A stretch of DNA of 64,000 bases from Bolinopsis microptera. Its lineage: Eukaryota > Ctenophora > Tentaculata > Lobata > Bolinopsidae. The position numbers were made by a program, and so were the translations under genes. Of this stretch, positions 1 to 11,433 are shown one piece after another. Within the stretch, counting starts at the first letter, position 1; each line of letters opens with the position of its first letter. The notes below the pieces were generated by a model, which was not told the origin of the DNA, made no database searches, and worked only from the letters and a program-made list of their open reading frames with translations. Location: contig NC_087073.1 of NCBI RefSeq assembly GCF_026151205.1, positions 6,159,001-6,223,000 of the forward strand. The letters run 5' to 3'.

Positions 1-1963
1 TGGTCCCACAACATGACCACCACTTCTTCGTCTTTAAAGTCGGCTTTTGAGCCGGATAGGCTCCTGGCGAGATTTATAATTACAGGTATGGTAAAGTAGG
101 ATTAGGGTCAATTTATTGTTATACACTTGACCCTAATAAATTGACCCTAATCCTACTTTACTACACAGGTATAGACTATGGATCCAGAGGAATTATTTGC
201 AGTAGCAAGCCTGTGTTAATCAAGAGATGCAGCAAGCGTATGAGTCATATCAGAAGTTAGATTTAGAAGTTCAAACGCTACACATTTTCAGAAAATTCGC
301 TTCCGAAGATGAAAAGGAAAGGCATGACATACACCAAGATTAAACTTTAATGGCTACATTTCCATTTCTAGCTCAGATTCACAGTTTCAATAAGGTTTCA
401 AATGATACTTACATTGTGAGGTAATGCTACTTACAATTTACATTGTGAAGCTTTCATCAAATGCCACTTACATTGTGAAACACCACATGACATACACCAC
501 ACACTTACATTGTGAAGCTTTCATTCCATTTGGGGTTGAGGGTAGCGAATTCAACCTTGGTTACATTGAAATTATCGTTGTCTGCATCTTTGTCTTTCCC
601 TTTCTTTGTTGACATGATGTGTATCGTGGCGTACGGATCACTTGTACCTGTTTAGAGAAAGACATAGTAAATATTTCGAATTTTATAATAAGTACGACTG
701 TAAAAAATAAAATTATGAAAAGTTAAAGATTCGATCCATATTCCATGGTGATCTGGACCTTATCTAATAAAAGAATGATTATAACCAGGAGAGAACCGTC
801 AGTCCGCATAGGAAACAGCATTTTCCTCGAAATATTGAATGAAAATATCTAAAATGTACATTATGTTGCTCCTCACACTATTTTAGCCTATAGTTCTTAA
901 GTTCTGGTCGAATGTTACAAATTTACCTTCGATATCCTTTCCAATAAGGTGCCTTGCTTCGACCAAGGATATATCGAGAACATGTTTAATCATGTTTTCA
1001 CTCTTGACGAGCTCAGCAAACATGTAGTAATCCTCGTCCGTCTTTTTGAATATCTAAAATCATATTAATTAGTTAGAAGACACTGTCATTGAGATAAACT
1101 GTCACTTTGAATTAAGTGTACAATGTTATGAAGTTAGCAAAGAGTTCCAAACCTGTTTGGAGTAGAATTCCTCATTCTCTAATCCACCATATTTACATGA
1201 TCTATGTATTGCAATCTTTACCAGCTGCTTGAACAGCTTGTCTTTCTGATATATTTATAGGATTAGATGTGTCATCATTTGCAGCAAATATGGATAATAT
1301 AATACGACAATACATTATACAATACTATACCTTTTATATTTTGTATCTTATTCGTATCCTTAATGTATATTAGACAAAATGTTGTTGAAATTTTAAGGAA
1401 TATTTCTCATCATAATGATCAATAATCCAAGTGGACAGTGGTTACCTCGACTTCGACATTGGAAACTTTCAGGCATGATATCTCAGCAGTGGCAGCACTT
1501 GGCAGACACAAACCTCGTTTCCGACTATAAACCTGTCAAAAATGTTTTCAATCATATTCAATGGTAACTGGATACAAACCAGTAATCAAGATTGAAATAG
1601 GGGCTGAAAAACTGTGTACATTAACATTAGAAAAAACACCACGAATACTTAAGAGCATGTCTAATTGTAACAAACCTCTTTATTGATTTGTCCTCTCTTT
1701 TTCGCTTGAATCTGGTTAATGCAAGAAAAGTCCTCGAAGAACTGATCCTCAGTGATCTCAGGAACTCCAACACTGAAATAGGAGGCCAGGTTAACATTGT
1801 CCCTGAACCAGGAGATTGAGGGCAGGAATCTCTTCTGCTCCTTCCTAGGCTCCTTCTTCCAGTAACGTGAATCGTCAGCGGAGAACGAGGTAAAATTGAG
1901 GATCATTCCATAAACCTCGTTCATCAAACATTGAAGTTTCACCATGATTTCCATTGTGATCAT
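1..1963 (-). CDS. Munc13-4/BAIAP3-like C2-domain protein, 5' six exons (partial)
   Basis: Six exons read on the minus strand in transcription order: 1963-1676, 1532-1446, 1245-1153, 1053-927, 647-509 and 63-1. Every internal junction has an AG acceptor and GT donor (for example donors GTAACC, GTAAAT, GTAAGT) and all phases match, giving about 264 codons before the window edge. The start is the first ATG after an in-frame TGA. Residues ~126-175 form helices of the type that precede the first C2 domain in UNC13D/BAIAP3. From ~180 a C2 domain is plain: HVLDISLVEARHLIGKD, then GTSDPYATIHI, then TLNPKWNESFTM and VVVMLWD. Aspartates of Ca-binding loop 1 (GKD, SDPY) and the WD of loop 3 are present. 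These proteins prime vesicles for SNARE-dependent secretion. The family assignment is by topology and motif, not by search; the MUN domain and second C2 would lie off the left edge. Confidence 0.8.
82..172. mobile_element. Short palindromic MITE-like insertion in an intron
   Basis: Two 27-bp arms (91-117 and 135-161) are perfect reverse complements around a 17-bp spacer, and an identical 8-bp sequence ACAGGTAT flanks them (82-89 and 165-172). That is the layout of a tiny foldback transposon with an 8-bp target duplication. It lies 28 bp upstream (in gene sense) of the acceptor of the exon at 63-1, inside the intron of the C2-domain gene. No coding capacity. Confidence 0.6.
407..525 (-). repeat. 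Four degenerate copies of an exon-end/5' splice-site sequence
   Basis: On the minus strand the end of the exon at 647-509 and its donor read CTTCACAAT|GTAAGT. Similar copies recur downstream in the intron at 465-480, 436-457 and 407-420, the second extending 14 bp into exon-like sequence (GAAAGCTTCACAAT). Each keeps a potential donor (GTAAGT or GTAAAT). Reading through the first donor gives ATG TAA, an immediate stop, so use of the extra donors would truncate the protein. Confidence 0.65.
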
Positions 1964-2707
1964 GGAACAGCGAGGTGAATGGTGGTCCCTCTCGGAGTGA
2001 TAAAAAACTTCTCAACTAGTAGGACTAATCCATCGTGTATAAAACCAGTACATAGGACTCAAACGACGTGAAATTATGTGCTCGGACGTCTCTCCGGACG
2101 TCTCTTAACCAACCCATGCCCGGTATCGTAAACGAGATAAGCTCACCGCAACTACACTTTCCGCAGGCAGACGGTTGTATGAAAACTCATGTATTCCATA
2201 ACCATTTAATTACTTATTACAGACACGTCATGGAACGAACGCCATTTTAAGCTATGCTTTACCCAACTTTCATGCTTAATAACGGATAAGGATATGGCCG
2301 ATATTGGGAGGAGTTTCATTTGCTCTTAATTTCGAGGTTGGTAGTTATTGAGCCATTACTAATACTAAATAAAAGCATTCATTTACAACAAAAAGTACGT
2401 CATTTTACGTCATGGATAATCGTTTGTTAACTAATGCATATAGCATTTCATGTTAATGTGGAGGAAATTTGAAAAATATTTTGGGCGTTATAGAGCAGAG
2501 TAACGCGGCGGTTTCCTAGCAGCAGAGTTACGCGGCGGTATCCTAGTAACAGAGTAGGTGTCCAGGGCGTGTACCAGGGTGTGTTATGTGCTTGCATGTA
2601 CGATTGTACGGTCCTCACTGTATTTAATTGTACTAGGAAATTAGCGAAATTTTCGCTCAGAAATTAAGCCGAGAAGTGGGATTATTGGGCGAAAAAGTAA
2701 ATTGGTA
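1964..2707. other. Upstream flank of the C2-domain gene, no gene seen
   Basis: This is the presumed 5' flank of the minus-strand gene ending at 1963. I see no clear TATA box or CpG island. Two short near-copies of a GCGGCGGT-containing phrase sit at 2505-2540. Nothing else is recognisable. Confidence 0.4.
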
Positions 2708-3475
2708 CAGGGTGGGCCAAAAGTCAGTGGGCATACATTGGCCTTGATAGCTCAGTCACTGAGTGCCCAATTGAAATAATTCTTTCTGGTATGACTTACT
2801 ACCACCACTGGTTCGAGGAATTTGTCAAATCGAAAAATATTCGAGTTCATTTTTTTCAAATGAAGGTTAATTTTTGCATTTATTTGATAGTTTGGATAGT
2901 CGGATCGAGCTAAATTTTATTTAATTGTGTTTGGCCATTCGAATTACGTTTGTCCTGAAAAATTAGAACTGTAGCTTCTCAGAAGACCAGGATATTAAGC
3001 ATAACGAGTTTATTCATTACGTGTGATCAGGTGATTGGTTTACCTAATCACGAGATTAGGTCACCCCGTTAAACACCCCATTAAACATTATGGGAAATGT
3101 TAAGGGTGCCCAATTAAGGTGTTCTGTCACGGTGTCACATAATCACCCAGTCAATTTTGTTAACGAGATACAGAAAATGCTTGATAACTTTGTCATTTCT
3201 AATCCGTTTTGCCTCATGTTTTCTGATCATATGCAACATTTAATAATCTACCGTCTCTGAAAAAATTAGGCGTTCAGAATGTTCAGAGAAAACAATATAG
3301 GTGTTTTAATATTGAATGGGCGTGTTCTAAAATATTCGAATTTTCAAATTTTGACGACGGAATCCTCGAACCAGTAAGTACAGTATGCCATCTGCAAAGC
3401 AACAGCTCTCAAATATAAAACACGGCGGAGCTGTTAAGGCCAACGTATGCTCACTGACTTTCGGCCCACCCTGTA
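2706..3475. mobile_element. Non-autonomous mariner/Tc1-like element
   Basis: The element is bounded by TA dinucleotides (2706-2707 and 3474-3475). Its ends are inverted repeats that start CAGGGTGGGCCAAAAGTCAG on the left and CAGGGTGGGCCGAAAGTCAG on the right (reverse complement). Similarity continues for about 46 bp and then, more weakly, through a second block containing CTGGTTCGAGGA on both sides, so the terminal repeats extend to about 150 bp. No transposase is encoded in the 766-bp interior, which suggests a MITE mobilised in trans. The TA duplication and CAGGG terminus are typical of the IS630-Tc1-mariner superfamily. Confidence 0.75.
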
Positions 3476-4088
3476 TATTACGTGATTTGCGAGAAGACAG
3501 TAGATTTCAGACGCTGTAAGATAAAAATGGAACTGGTAGATCTCCTCAAAGTCATAATTGGGGAAAAACGGTTAAAACTGCGAAGTCGCAAAATGCTTCC
3601 ACATTAACATTACTGAACTTCTTTTATAATTTGACATGAAACGACATTCATTTGAACTCTGATCGGCAATTATGCTTAAAAAATTGCTCCATTTTTAAGT
3701 AACGATTAAGAAAGTTAGAAGGGCAGTTAAATATCAATCAATGAGGTGCCGGGCAGACGGACACAAACCTATTTTTTTCCCGTTCATCATTTTATCTTGT
3801 TACTGTTTTCATCGCCCAGAGGCAGTCTAATAATGGATTTAATCGACTCACAAACTGTAAAGACTAGGTCGTGAGTTGCTATTTTAACAGTTTAATCTTG
3901 GTCATTTTAACAGTTTAAGTTAAGTCACGTTGATCAACACAATGAGCTGTCACGTACAATGAGCTGTCACGTACATGTTTAATTTAAATATGTTTGGTTA
4001 AAGTAATTTCAAGATAATAATGTACGAAATGAGCACATTATTGACCCAACCAGAGAAATACAAATTAAAGTGATACTCCACAAATGTC
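3476..4088. other. Intergenic AT-rich sequence
   Basis: No reading frame with splice signals and no long repeat. A short direct duplication containing CAATGAGCTGTCACGTAC occurs at about 3939-3976. Confidence 0.4.
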
Positions 4089-4459
4089 AGTACAAGTGTA
4101 CCAGGCTTGTCCACCGCCGCCGAACGCCGCCGGTCAATTTTACCACGCCGCACGCCGCCGGTACCACCCACGGCGTACGACGGCGTGGCGTGAATTATGT
4201 TAAATCGAATTTTTCCGTATGATCATCTGAAAGTTTTATTCAAAATTTAATTTCAGATTGAAAAATATAATAAATAAAATAAAAATCAACTTTTTGCACA
4301 GCTTCAATTTACTCATATTGTCGGAAAAAAAGCACGATAATAGACCAAATTTAGGGTCGATCTCACGCCGGCGTACGCCGCCGCCGCCGGTTATAGGTTT
4401 CAGGCCCACGCCGCCGCCGACTGGTTTAGCCACGGCGGACAAGCCTGAAGAGTACAAGT
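4089..4459. mobile_element. MITE with CpG-rich ends and a 9-bp target duplication
   Basis: AGTACAAGT occurs at 4089-4097 and 4451-4459. Between them, 353 bp carry terminal inverted repeats around CAGGCTTGTCC, followed on both sides by blocks of CGCCG/CGGCG triplets. The centre (4190-4360) is AT-rich. The dense CpG contrasts sharply with the surroundings. The short open frames on either strand here are products of the CCG repeats and not genes. An 8- or 9-bp duplication would suit a hAT-type transposon, but the superfamily is not proved. Confidence 0.65.
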
Positions 4460-5481
4460 AGTTCAAAGCACCATCTACTATTTCAAGTTGTTAGCATGAC
4501 TATTTTCAAGAGAGTCGACAGCTATTATCATTAGATCCAGACTTTTTATAAACAGCTTTGGTTATAAGTATCAAAAAGCTAAAAGTATCTTTATCAAGAT
4601 TTGGGTTAGCTTAGGCGCCATAGTGCTGACCAATGACTGATAGCATAACTGTGTTAATTGGCAATTACACGTTTTAGTGTGACAACATTCTTCAAGCATT
4701 TAAACCAAGATACCGATTTAAATATCCTCATCAGTATCAAGATCGGCACTGGTGACCACTATTAGTACTGTACATTAGTGTTACACCATTAGTCACATTT
4801 CTTGTTTGTTGCTATATCGTAGGTACAATTGTAATAAATATATTGTTTTTTAGAACACGAACGGATAAATGTACTGTTTAACACGATAGTCCTATTTTAC
4901 GAGATGCCCAGATTCTATCCGATTGTTCAGAGTGAATTTATCTATCCACAAATTGCATGTGCTATACAGTAGTTCACAGATAGTGTTTGGGGCTATGTTG
5001 CCTATCAGTTAAACGAAATCATAAACATTTTGTTTGACCCACCTTTCCTCCATCGCAAGTAGACAAGGAGAAGTGGCCATCAGAATCGTATCTGTTCAAC
5101 AATTACAAGAGAATGAGGAACTGTGTTATATAACACACAAAACATCAGTCCCACAATTATTTGCTACTTTGCGTGCGAACAAAATCGCAAAAAGGTGATT
5201 TAAATGATATGTTGCTGAGTGATTTGAGAAGGTGTCACAGTGGTGTCACAGTGATGGCGGTGATGAATGTAAGTGATCACAAGACAGATACACCGTACAC
5301 GTGACACAGTTTAAACTTACTGAACACCCTTTAAGAATCCTAACTCAGAGAGACAGGAAGACTCGGGAGCACCGCAGTTCAACCACCCACAGTCAATATC
5401 CAGACACTCAAAGTATAGCTCGAAATCCAGGGATTCCACCCAAAAGTGGAAGGTACACATAGTCAAACGTAGCTCGGTCTC
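4460..5481. other. Intergenic, no gene recognised
   Basis: AT-rich single-copy sequence. A small GGTGTCACAGT direct repeat at about 5231-5252 is the only structure seen. Confidence 0.4.
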
Positions 5482-5575
5482 AGAGCGTTAAACTGGTCCT
5501 AGAGCTTTAAACTGGTCCTAGAGCGTTAAACTGGTCCTAGAGCGTTAAACTGGTCCTAGAGCGTTAAACTGGTCA
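5482..5575. repeat. 19-bp tandem repeat
   Basis: The unit GAGCGTTAAACTGGTCCTA is repeated about five times with one substitution (GAGCTTTAAA). The array ends in a degenerate GGTCACTCGGAGCGGTCACA stretch. Confidence 0.8.
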
Positions 5576-6152
5576 CTCGGAGCGGTCACAGAGCGTAAAG
5601 CTGGCGAGGTGTCAATGAGTGATAAGTAGAACGTCCGGTCGAATTAAAACACTAATGGCCGGGCACAAGACATGCTCATTATTCAACTAATCGTCTTACT
5701 ATTACGTCTTAACTCCCTACATGAAAATGATGGCCAAGGTCAAGTATATAAGGCCGAACACAAGCAAAATGCGCGGGAATGACTACCAGAGATCAGGATG
5801 GCGAGAAGATTAGATACACCAAGCATGAAGATAATCCCAGACGTGACGATATTATGCGATAACTTGGAAATGTTCGGTCCCTAGGCTTGTCTAATTAGTG
5901 ATTACTGGCCGATGCATAAATTTCAAGACAATTTCTACTGCTAATGATACGAAACGGTCCTGAAGTAAACGTGATTTATACCACGCAGGTGGAATAAACT
6001 GAGTTTGTCACCGCGTGTACACATTACAAAGCTATAACAAACACTAAACAGGGACAATTTCCTACCCAAACGTTCTGCGGAATTGGATCCAAGTTTTGAT
6101 CAGCCCACCAGTCATTTTAGTCTGAGTTTAACTATATTCTCCAGTTCACACA
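5576..6152. other. Intergenic, no gene recognised
   Basis: No convincing exon, RNA or repeat seen. Confidence 0.4.
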
Positions 6153-6212
6153 GGGTCATGGTCACGGAGATGGTCACGGAGATGGTCACGGAGATGGTCA
6201 CGGAGATGGTGG
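6153..6212. repeat. 12-bp tandem repeat
   Basis: The unit GGTCACGGAGAT is repeated four to five times. Confidence 0.8.
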
Positions 6213-6699
6213 CTGTCAAAGTGCTACGAAACGGAAACTGGTAATGGAGGCTGTGATGATTGTAATTTTAATTCCTCGAGGCAGGCAATTACTGGATTGT
6301 ACTGGAGTAATTCTAGAGAGCGGTCATATATATATATGAGAAGTGGTGAGATCAATGAATTAAAACTGATTACACTGGAATTCAAGAGGAGAATGTTGAT
6401 TTATAGTACTTACTAGTAGTATAGCCTTTTAAGCATGGTCAGTAAACTTCTACTTTTCGCTGAACCCGGATGAAATTAAATTGTTACATGACCCATGTAT
6501 GGTTAACGGGTCAAAAATACACCGTATTTCAAAATTCTAAGAAATACGTGAAGTACGGCAACACTTTGCGGCATCAAAAAAAAGGGGTCCTTCTTTCCTC
6601 GAGCTAGAAATCTTTATTGGTGACTGTGCATGTGGGCACCATATTTCCATACTACTCACAGGACGGTTTAGCCTCTAAATATTTAGCCTAATAATTACA

Positions 6700-8188
6700 C
6701 AGAAATGTTTCAAACTAGAGGGGATAACGGGCATGCCATTACAAGTTCTAGGAGTCATTCGGTATGCTCATGTCATTATAAAGGGAACTGTCTTCGAAAT
6801 AGATCTTGTGGTTACCTCTAAAATGAACGAAGAGTGTATTCTAGGCCAAATCTTCTTCGTAAAGTATGGGACTCTTCTCTCATTGCTAATCTTTGTGAAA
6901 GGCAACACAACTCCAAAGAATCACCCTCTCTTGTCAAGGAACCACTTTCTCCGGTCAAAGAATCACTTTCTGCTGTCAAAGAATCACTTTCTCCTGTGAA
7001 AGAATCACCCTCTCTTGTCAAAGAACCACACTCTCTTGTCAAAGAACCACCCTCTCCTGTCCAAGAATCACCTTCTCCTTTCAAAAAATCGCCTTCTGCT
7101 ATAGAATCACCTCTTCCCGTCGGAAAATCAACTCCTCCAGCCCAAGAACCACTCTATTTAGTCCAAGAAGACTCAAGCCTAGAAACTAAGCCGCAATACA
7201 GCGTCAAAGATTGACCTTAAGACTCAAAAAGAACATGCTACTGCAGAGTGCAGACCCGCACACAAAGAAACACAATAATTTCAAGAAAGAACCTCTTGAC
7301 ATGATGTAGAAAATAACACGGCTTTAAGAGAGAAAAGTCTATCAAAGTCACCTCGTGTGGACCATACTACCTTTGAAAATCTCCCTAGACAGACTAACTC
7401 AGTATGCGTTGCGAACAAAGTGAAGACTAATAACGAAGATACAATAGATACCGAATCGGAGGAATCCACTAAACAGGACTCCACGCCAATCGGGGACCCT
7501 CATACCCCTATTGATACTTCTGCATCTCTAGAAACCACCAGTACAGTAAGTTATAAATTCGGAGCTCATCTAGCTCTAGCCACGTACCACGATATGAAAG
7601 ACTTGTACAATGTCGTAAGAAACAACATTAGTGTAAGTCAAATGCGCCTACAAGACTTTCTACGATAAAAAGAAAAGGTTCCACACAACATACCAAGAAG
7701 GCGACAAGGTCTTGCTCCGGACTCCGGAAACCTTTATGTCCTTCATCAAACATTACCGTAAATCCAGAAACTGCTACAGGGGTCCGTGGTGCATCAAGGA
7801 AGTCTCATCTCAATGGACTTATTTAGTTGAACACGTCCATTACCTTACTGAACAAATGGTAGTAGTCCATTTCGATACTCTAAAATACATTCCGACTAAC
7901 TTGAGGGTATCCGATCCTCCATCAAGTACTAATACTTGTGAGGACCCCGACCCACCTTATAAAAGGGCAAAATGCCAGATGTGAACGATGATATCTTACC
8001 AATGATACAGGAACTCCTACCCCACCTTACTCCTACCTACCCTACTGTTTGGAACTCCTACCCTTCCCCCTCCAATCTCAATACCAATTAGTAGTAGTAC
8101 GACTCAGCAAGATGATGAAACAAGCGAGCACAACACGCTTAGGCTCAATCACTTAAGACCTAGAAGCAATATTGTATACACTAAATAA
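6700..8188 (+). pseudogene. Decayed Gypsy-type (Ty3-like) pol: protease end and integrase C-terminus
   Basis: 6733-6905 encodes a retropepsin-like C-terminal end: a Gly-x-x-(L/V)xVxG strand and ILGQIFF, corresponding to the ILGxDFL of Ty3/Gypsy proteases. After a frameshift near 6900, 6920-7150 is a Ser/Pro/Lys-rich run of degenerate 21-bp repeats (KESPSPV-like). 7560-7983 matches the integrase C-terminal region: an LVRxNxxxSQxRxxxFYD-like helix, GDKVLLRTP, then RGPWCIKEV, then VVHFDTLKYIP. A one-base frameshift falls at about 7656-7661. A final in-frame tail ends LRPRSNIVYTK and a TAA at 8186-8188. RT, RNase H and the integrase catalytic core are missing between protease and integrase end, so this is an internally deleted fossil. 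No LTR pair was identified. Confidence 0.65.
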
Positions 8189-9929
8189 CTATGACAAATG
8201 TCGGAACCGGGAAATCAGGACAAAGACCTGGCTAAAGAGTAAAGAAGTCTGATCTCGAGTAATGCGGAGTCGCCATGTGTAGAGGTTTGCTGTCACAAGG
8301 AGCTGGCGCCCTGAGTGGTCAGTAAACTCGAGCCAGACGCACATGGATCTGTAACTTTACCACTGATTTCCCGTACCCACAGTACCTCTATAGTCTCCTA
8401 TCACCTATATACTCTGTACGACCGCTGATAGAACCGTAACATTTCTTAACTATACCTAAAAAAGAAATGTCTGAACGTTGTCTTTGGTAAACCGACCCAC
8501 CTTCAATTTCTAATCTTCCTTCGTGAATAATGGGGTGGACACAGTACCCTCTACCTCAAATCTCTTATACTTTTGATCATGATGATCAATTACATTCCCA
8601 TCCTAATCGACTTTCAATTCCATACAACCAACAGAAGACCTACTAATAGACCTCATACAGAGACTCCTCATCACGGGTGAGATTCTACTTATCGCACTCG
8701 CTCTTCGCTAAAACAACTTCCAACCTAAATGGACGACTAAAATTTTAAATGATCATATAAAGTAATTACTAGAAGTTTTCCTTTAACAAGCAAAGTCTTG
8801 TTCGTTTACCTAAACAATTTTTATATAAACTTTGTAATCTGAAAGGGCACCTTATGACCCCTGGATGATCAGTGAGTCAAATCATATGATTAATTAAGTG
8901 TAAAGATTTTTAATAATGTTAACGAATATTAAACGAAACGAAAGACGAATCGAATGATATTTGCAACGTTAACTTATAATACGAGAAATGAATACCCGTT
9001 AACAGTGTAAAATGAAGTTTGTACATTTTACACGCTTTTGGCACGTTTATTTTAAACACGGGATTAACTAAGTGTTAACGAACAGTAAGTGAAACGAAAA
9101 ACGATTCAAAATCGAATTTTTAATTATGATACAAGAGGCGAAAACTAGAAAATGGTGTGAAATGTTGTTCAATCATATTCTACACGATTTTAGCAAGTTT
9201 TATGGTTTGTTGTGGTTTTGCATATTTTTATATTCACACTTTGCATGTTTTTATATTACATGCTTTGAGACCCAATTTGTATACGTATTTATCGTCTAAC
9301 TTAGTTTATTTCATTTTCATTCAAAATTTTTAAATTATAATTATAAAGCTTGTCCTTTTATAATCCTAATAAATTTTACTAAATATATTGGAGGGTTTCA
9401 AACTTAGCTAAACTTCCGAGCGGAAGATTGTACAGTATATAACTTTATTGATTATTAGAATACTAATATTTCATGTTCTATTCCCGGACGGCTCCAGCTA
9501 AACTCAAACTAATTTCACAAAGCATTTTCCACAATTCTCAGCACCTTGACTTCACACCATTTAGTAACATTACCTCCCTCACGAATACATTCTCACAAAC
9601 CTTAAGTAACAACCTTCACCTTTCACCGTCCTAACACTACCTTAACATCAACCTATCACATTTGAGATACACTTATCACATGACACCCCTTTCCCCGTCC
9701 GTGGCTTCGATTGTAAATATGTCTGATTTATCCGATTTGTAAGATACGCATGAATTTGAGTTCAGTTCCCACATTCCAATAAAACCTTTGCTGACTTTAT
9801 CTTTCAAGAAGTCAAATTAATTTAGCGTGTTTCATTTTGAACCAACCAACTCAATAGCACCTGACTAGTCCTCTAGATCCCGGTAAATAACAACCTCTAC
9901 AAATTTACTATAATTTTCATTTCACGAAA
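8189..9929. other. AT-rich spacer between two retroelement remnants
   Basis: It may include the 3' LTR or flank of the Gypsy remnant just after 8188 (a purine-rich stretch at 8215-8250), but no matching copy upstream was found. No gene seen. Confidence 0.35.
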
Positions 9930-11433
9930 TGTAGCACCACCCTTCGTCATAGAGGCTTTGAAGTCCGCTATGCCATAATGCAGAGAAGATTGGTCTGAAG
10001 ACTTCTGCAAATGGCTCACACAATTGGTGGAATTGAGCCTCTGATCCTCTGTTGGGGTGTTCGATCAAAATTGGTTCATACAGCTCATCGGTATTCCTAC
10101 GGGTGGATCACTATGTGTCCAAATCGCAAACATAGCAGTCTACTACCTAATGAACAAATGTGTTTATAGTAACCCAGGGCTCATGAATAAGATCGTATCA
10201 GCCAGGCGTTACATTGACGACGGAGCAGGTTTGTTTGAGGGAACTACCGAGTACAGATGAGTTCAAATTTGGATTGCAGATGTCAACAAAGCACTCCTCC
10301 CCTATGGCCTAATTATTGATGAATAGTGAATACTAAATAGAAGATCCTGGTAAATACGTATCTTTCCTTGACATAATGTTCACCTTCGATTCCTTAGGAT
10401 CCCTCCAAACGGATTTGTTCATAAAGAAAACAGACTCTCGTTCATACCTACACTTTAAAAGCTCCCACCCTAACCATATCTATTCCGGTATCGTGTACTC
10501 TCAATGCCTTAGACTCAGAAGGATCATCAACTGCCAAGAACGCCTGAAAGAACACCTAAAAAAAAAGCCTTCCTTGCCGCATGTTACCCTAGAAAAATGA
10601 TTGAGAACATCAGTAATAAGGTCCTCAATACAGCAAGATCACTGTCACGCAAAGTTCAGGCTCCTGATGACCAGACATCATTACATCTTCCAATCAGGGT
10701 CATATCTACTTATGGTAGTGATGATGATCTGGTGTCTGTGATTAAGAAGTATGAAAAACACCTCTCAAGAACGAGGAGTTTCAGTGAAAGTGACACTGCT
10801 GAAACATCCCAAGAGACCTCCTCAACATTTGCCACGCCTAGGAAGAAAATATTCAGTTACACAAAGAAGACAGGCCCAAGCCTAAAATCTCGCCTCGTAA
10901 AATTGAAAGAACTTGCTCTAGGAGCTAAACATGGCCCAACCAGCAAATGCAATTTGCCAAGATGCAAATGTTGTGAACTTGTCAAAGGCACCCATGAATT
11001 CAAAGTGAACGGCAAGAAGGTTAAAGCTTCCCCTGGAGGCTGGAAACTGCCAGATTTACAACATCATTTATCTGTTCCAATGTAGTGTCTGTGGAAAGGC
11101 TTACGTCGGTCGCACTACTCGCTCTCTACGGGTTAGGACTGGAGTCTGGAGAACATAGGGTCAAATATTATAAACTTTTAAATGGCGATAAGGTAGATGA
11201 AACAAGTGATGAATATAGTTTGGGCTTACATTTGTTAGATCATGGTTTTAGACAAAGGGAAGATTTGAAAAAAAATTTTTAACAAAATTTTAAATGTGTC
11301 AATTATTGATAATTCTAGTCCTAAAACTTTGGAAGTCCGTGAACATAAATATATTCAACTACTCAAGACTTTAAAACCTTTGGAAATTAACACTATAAAT
11401 CCTTTTGGCCTTCCCTTACTCCTAACATCTTAA
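9930..11433 (+). pseudogene. Penelope-like element, RT plus GIY-YIG remnant
   Basis: The order of motifs is that of Penelope-like elements. The RT part has KWLTQLVEL (about 10010-10040, with in-frame stops at TAA and TGA), GIPTGGSLCVQIANIAVYY (about 10090-10150) and the catalytic YIDDG (about 10210). The conserved VSFLDIMF, LQTDLF and SSHPNHIYSGIVYSQCLRLR follow (10345-10530). A Cys-containing linker (CNLPRCKCC, about 10960) leads into a GIY-YIG-type endonuclease, NIIYLFQCSVC then AYVGRTTRSLR (about 11060-11130). The C-terminal EHKYIQLLKTL and NPFGLPLL end at the TAA at 11431-11433. Several frameshifts and stops make it inactive. The 5' end is truncated at about 9930. Penelope elements insert by RT-coupled endonuclease action. 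Confidence 0.8.

Noticed and set aside
4236-4466. Frames of 67-76 codons on both strands
   Set aside because: They come from CCG/CGG triplets and AT-rich core of a MITE.
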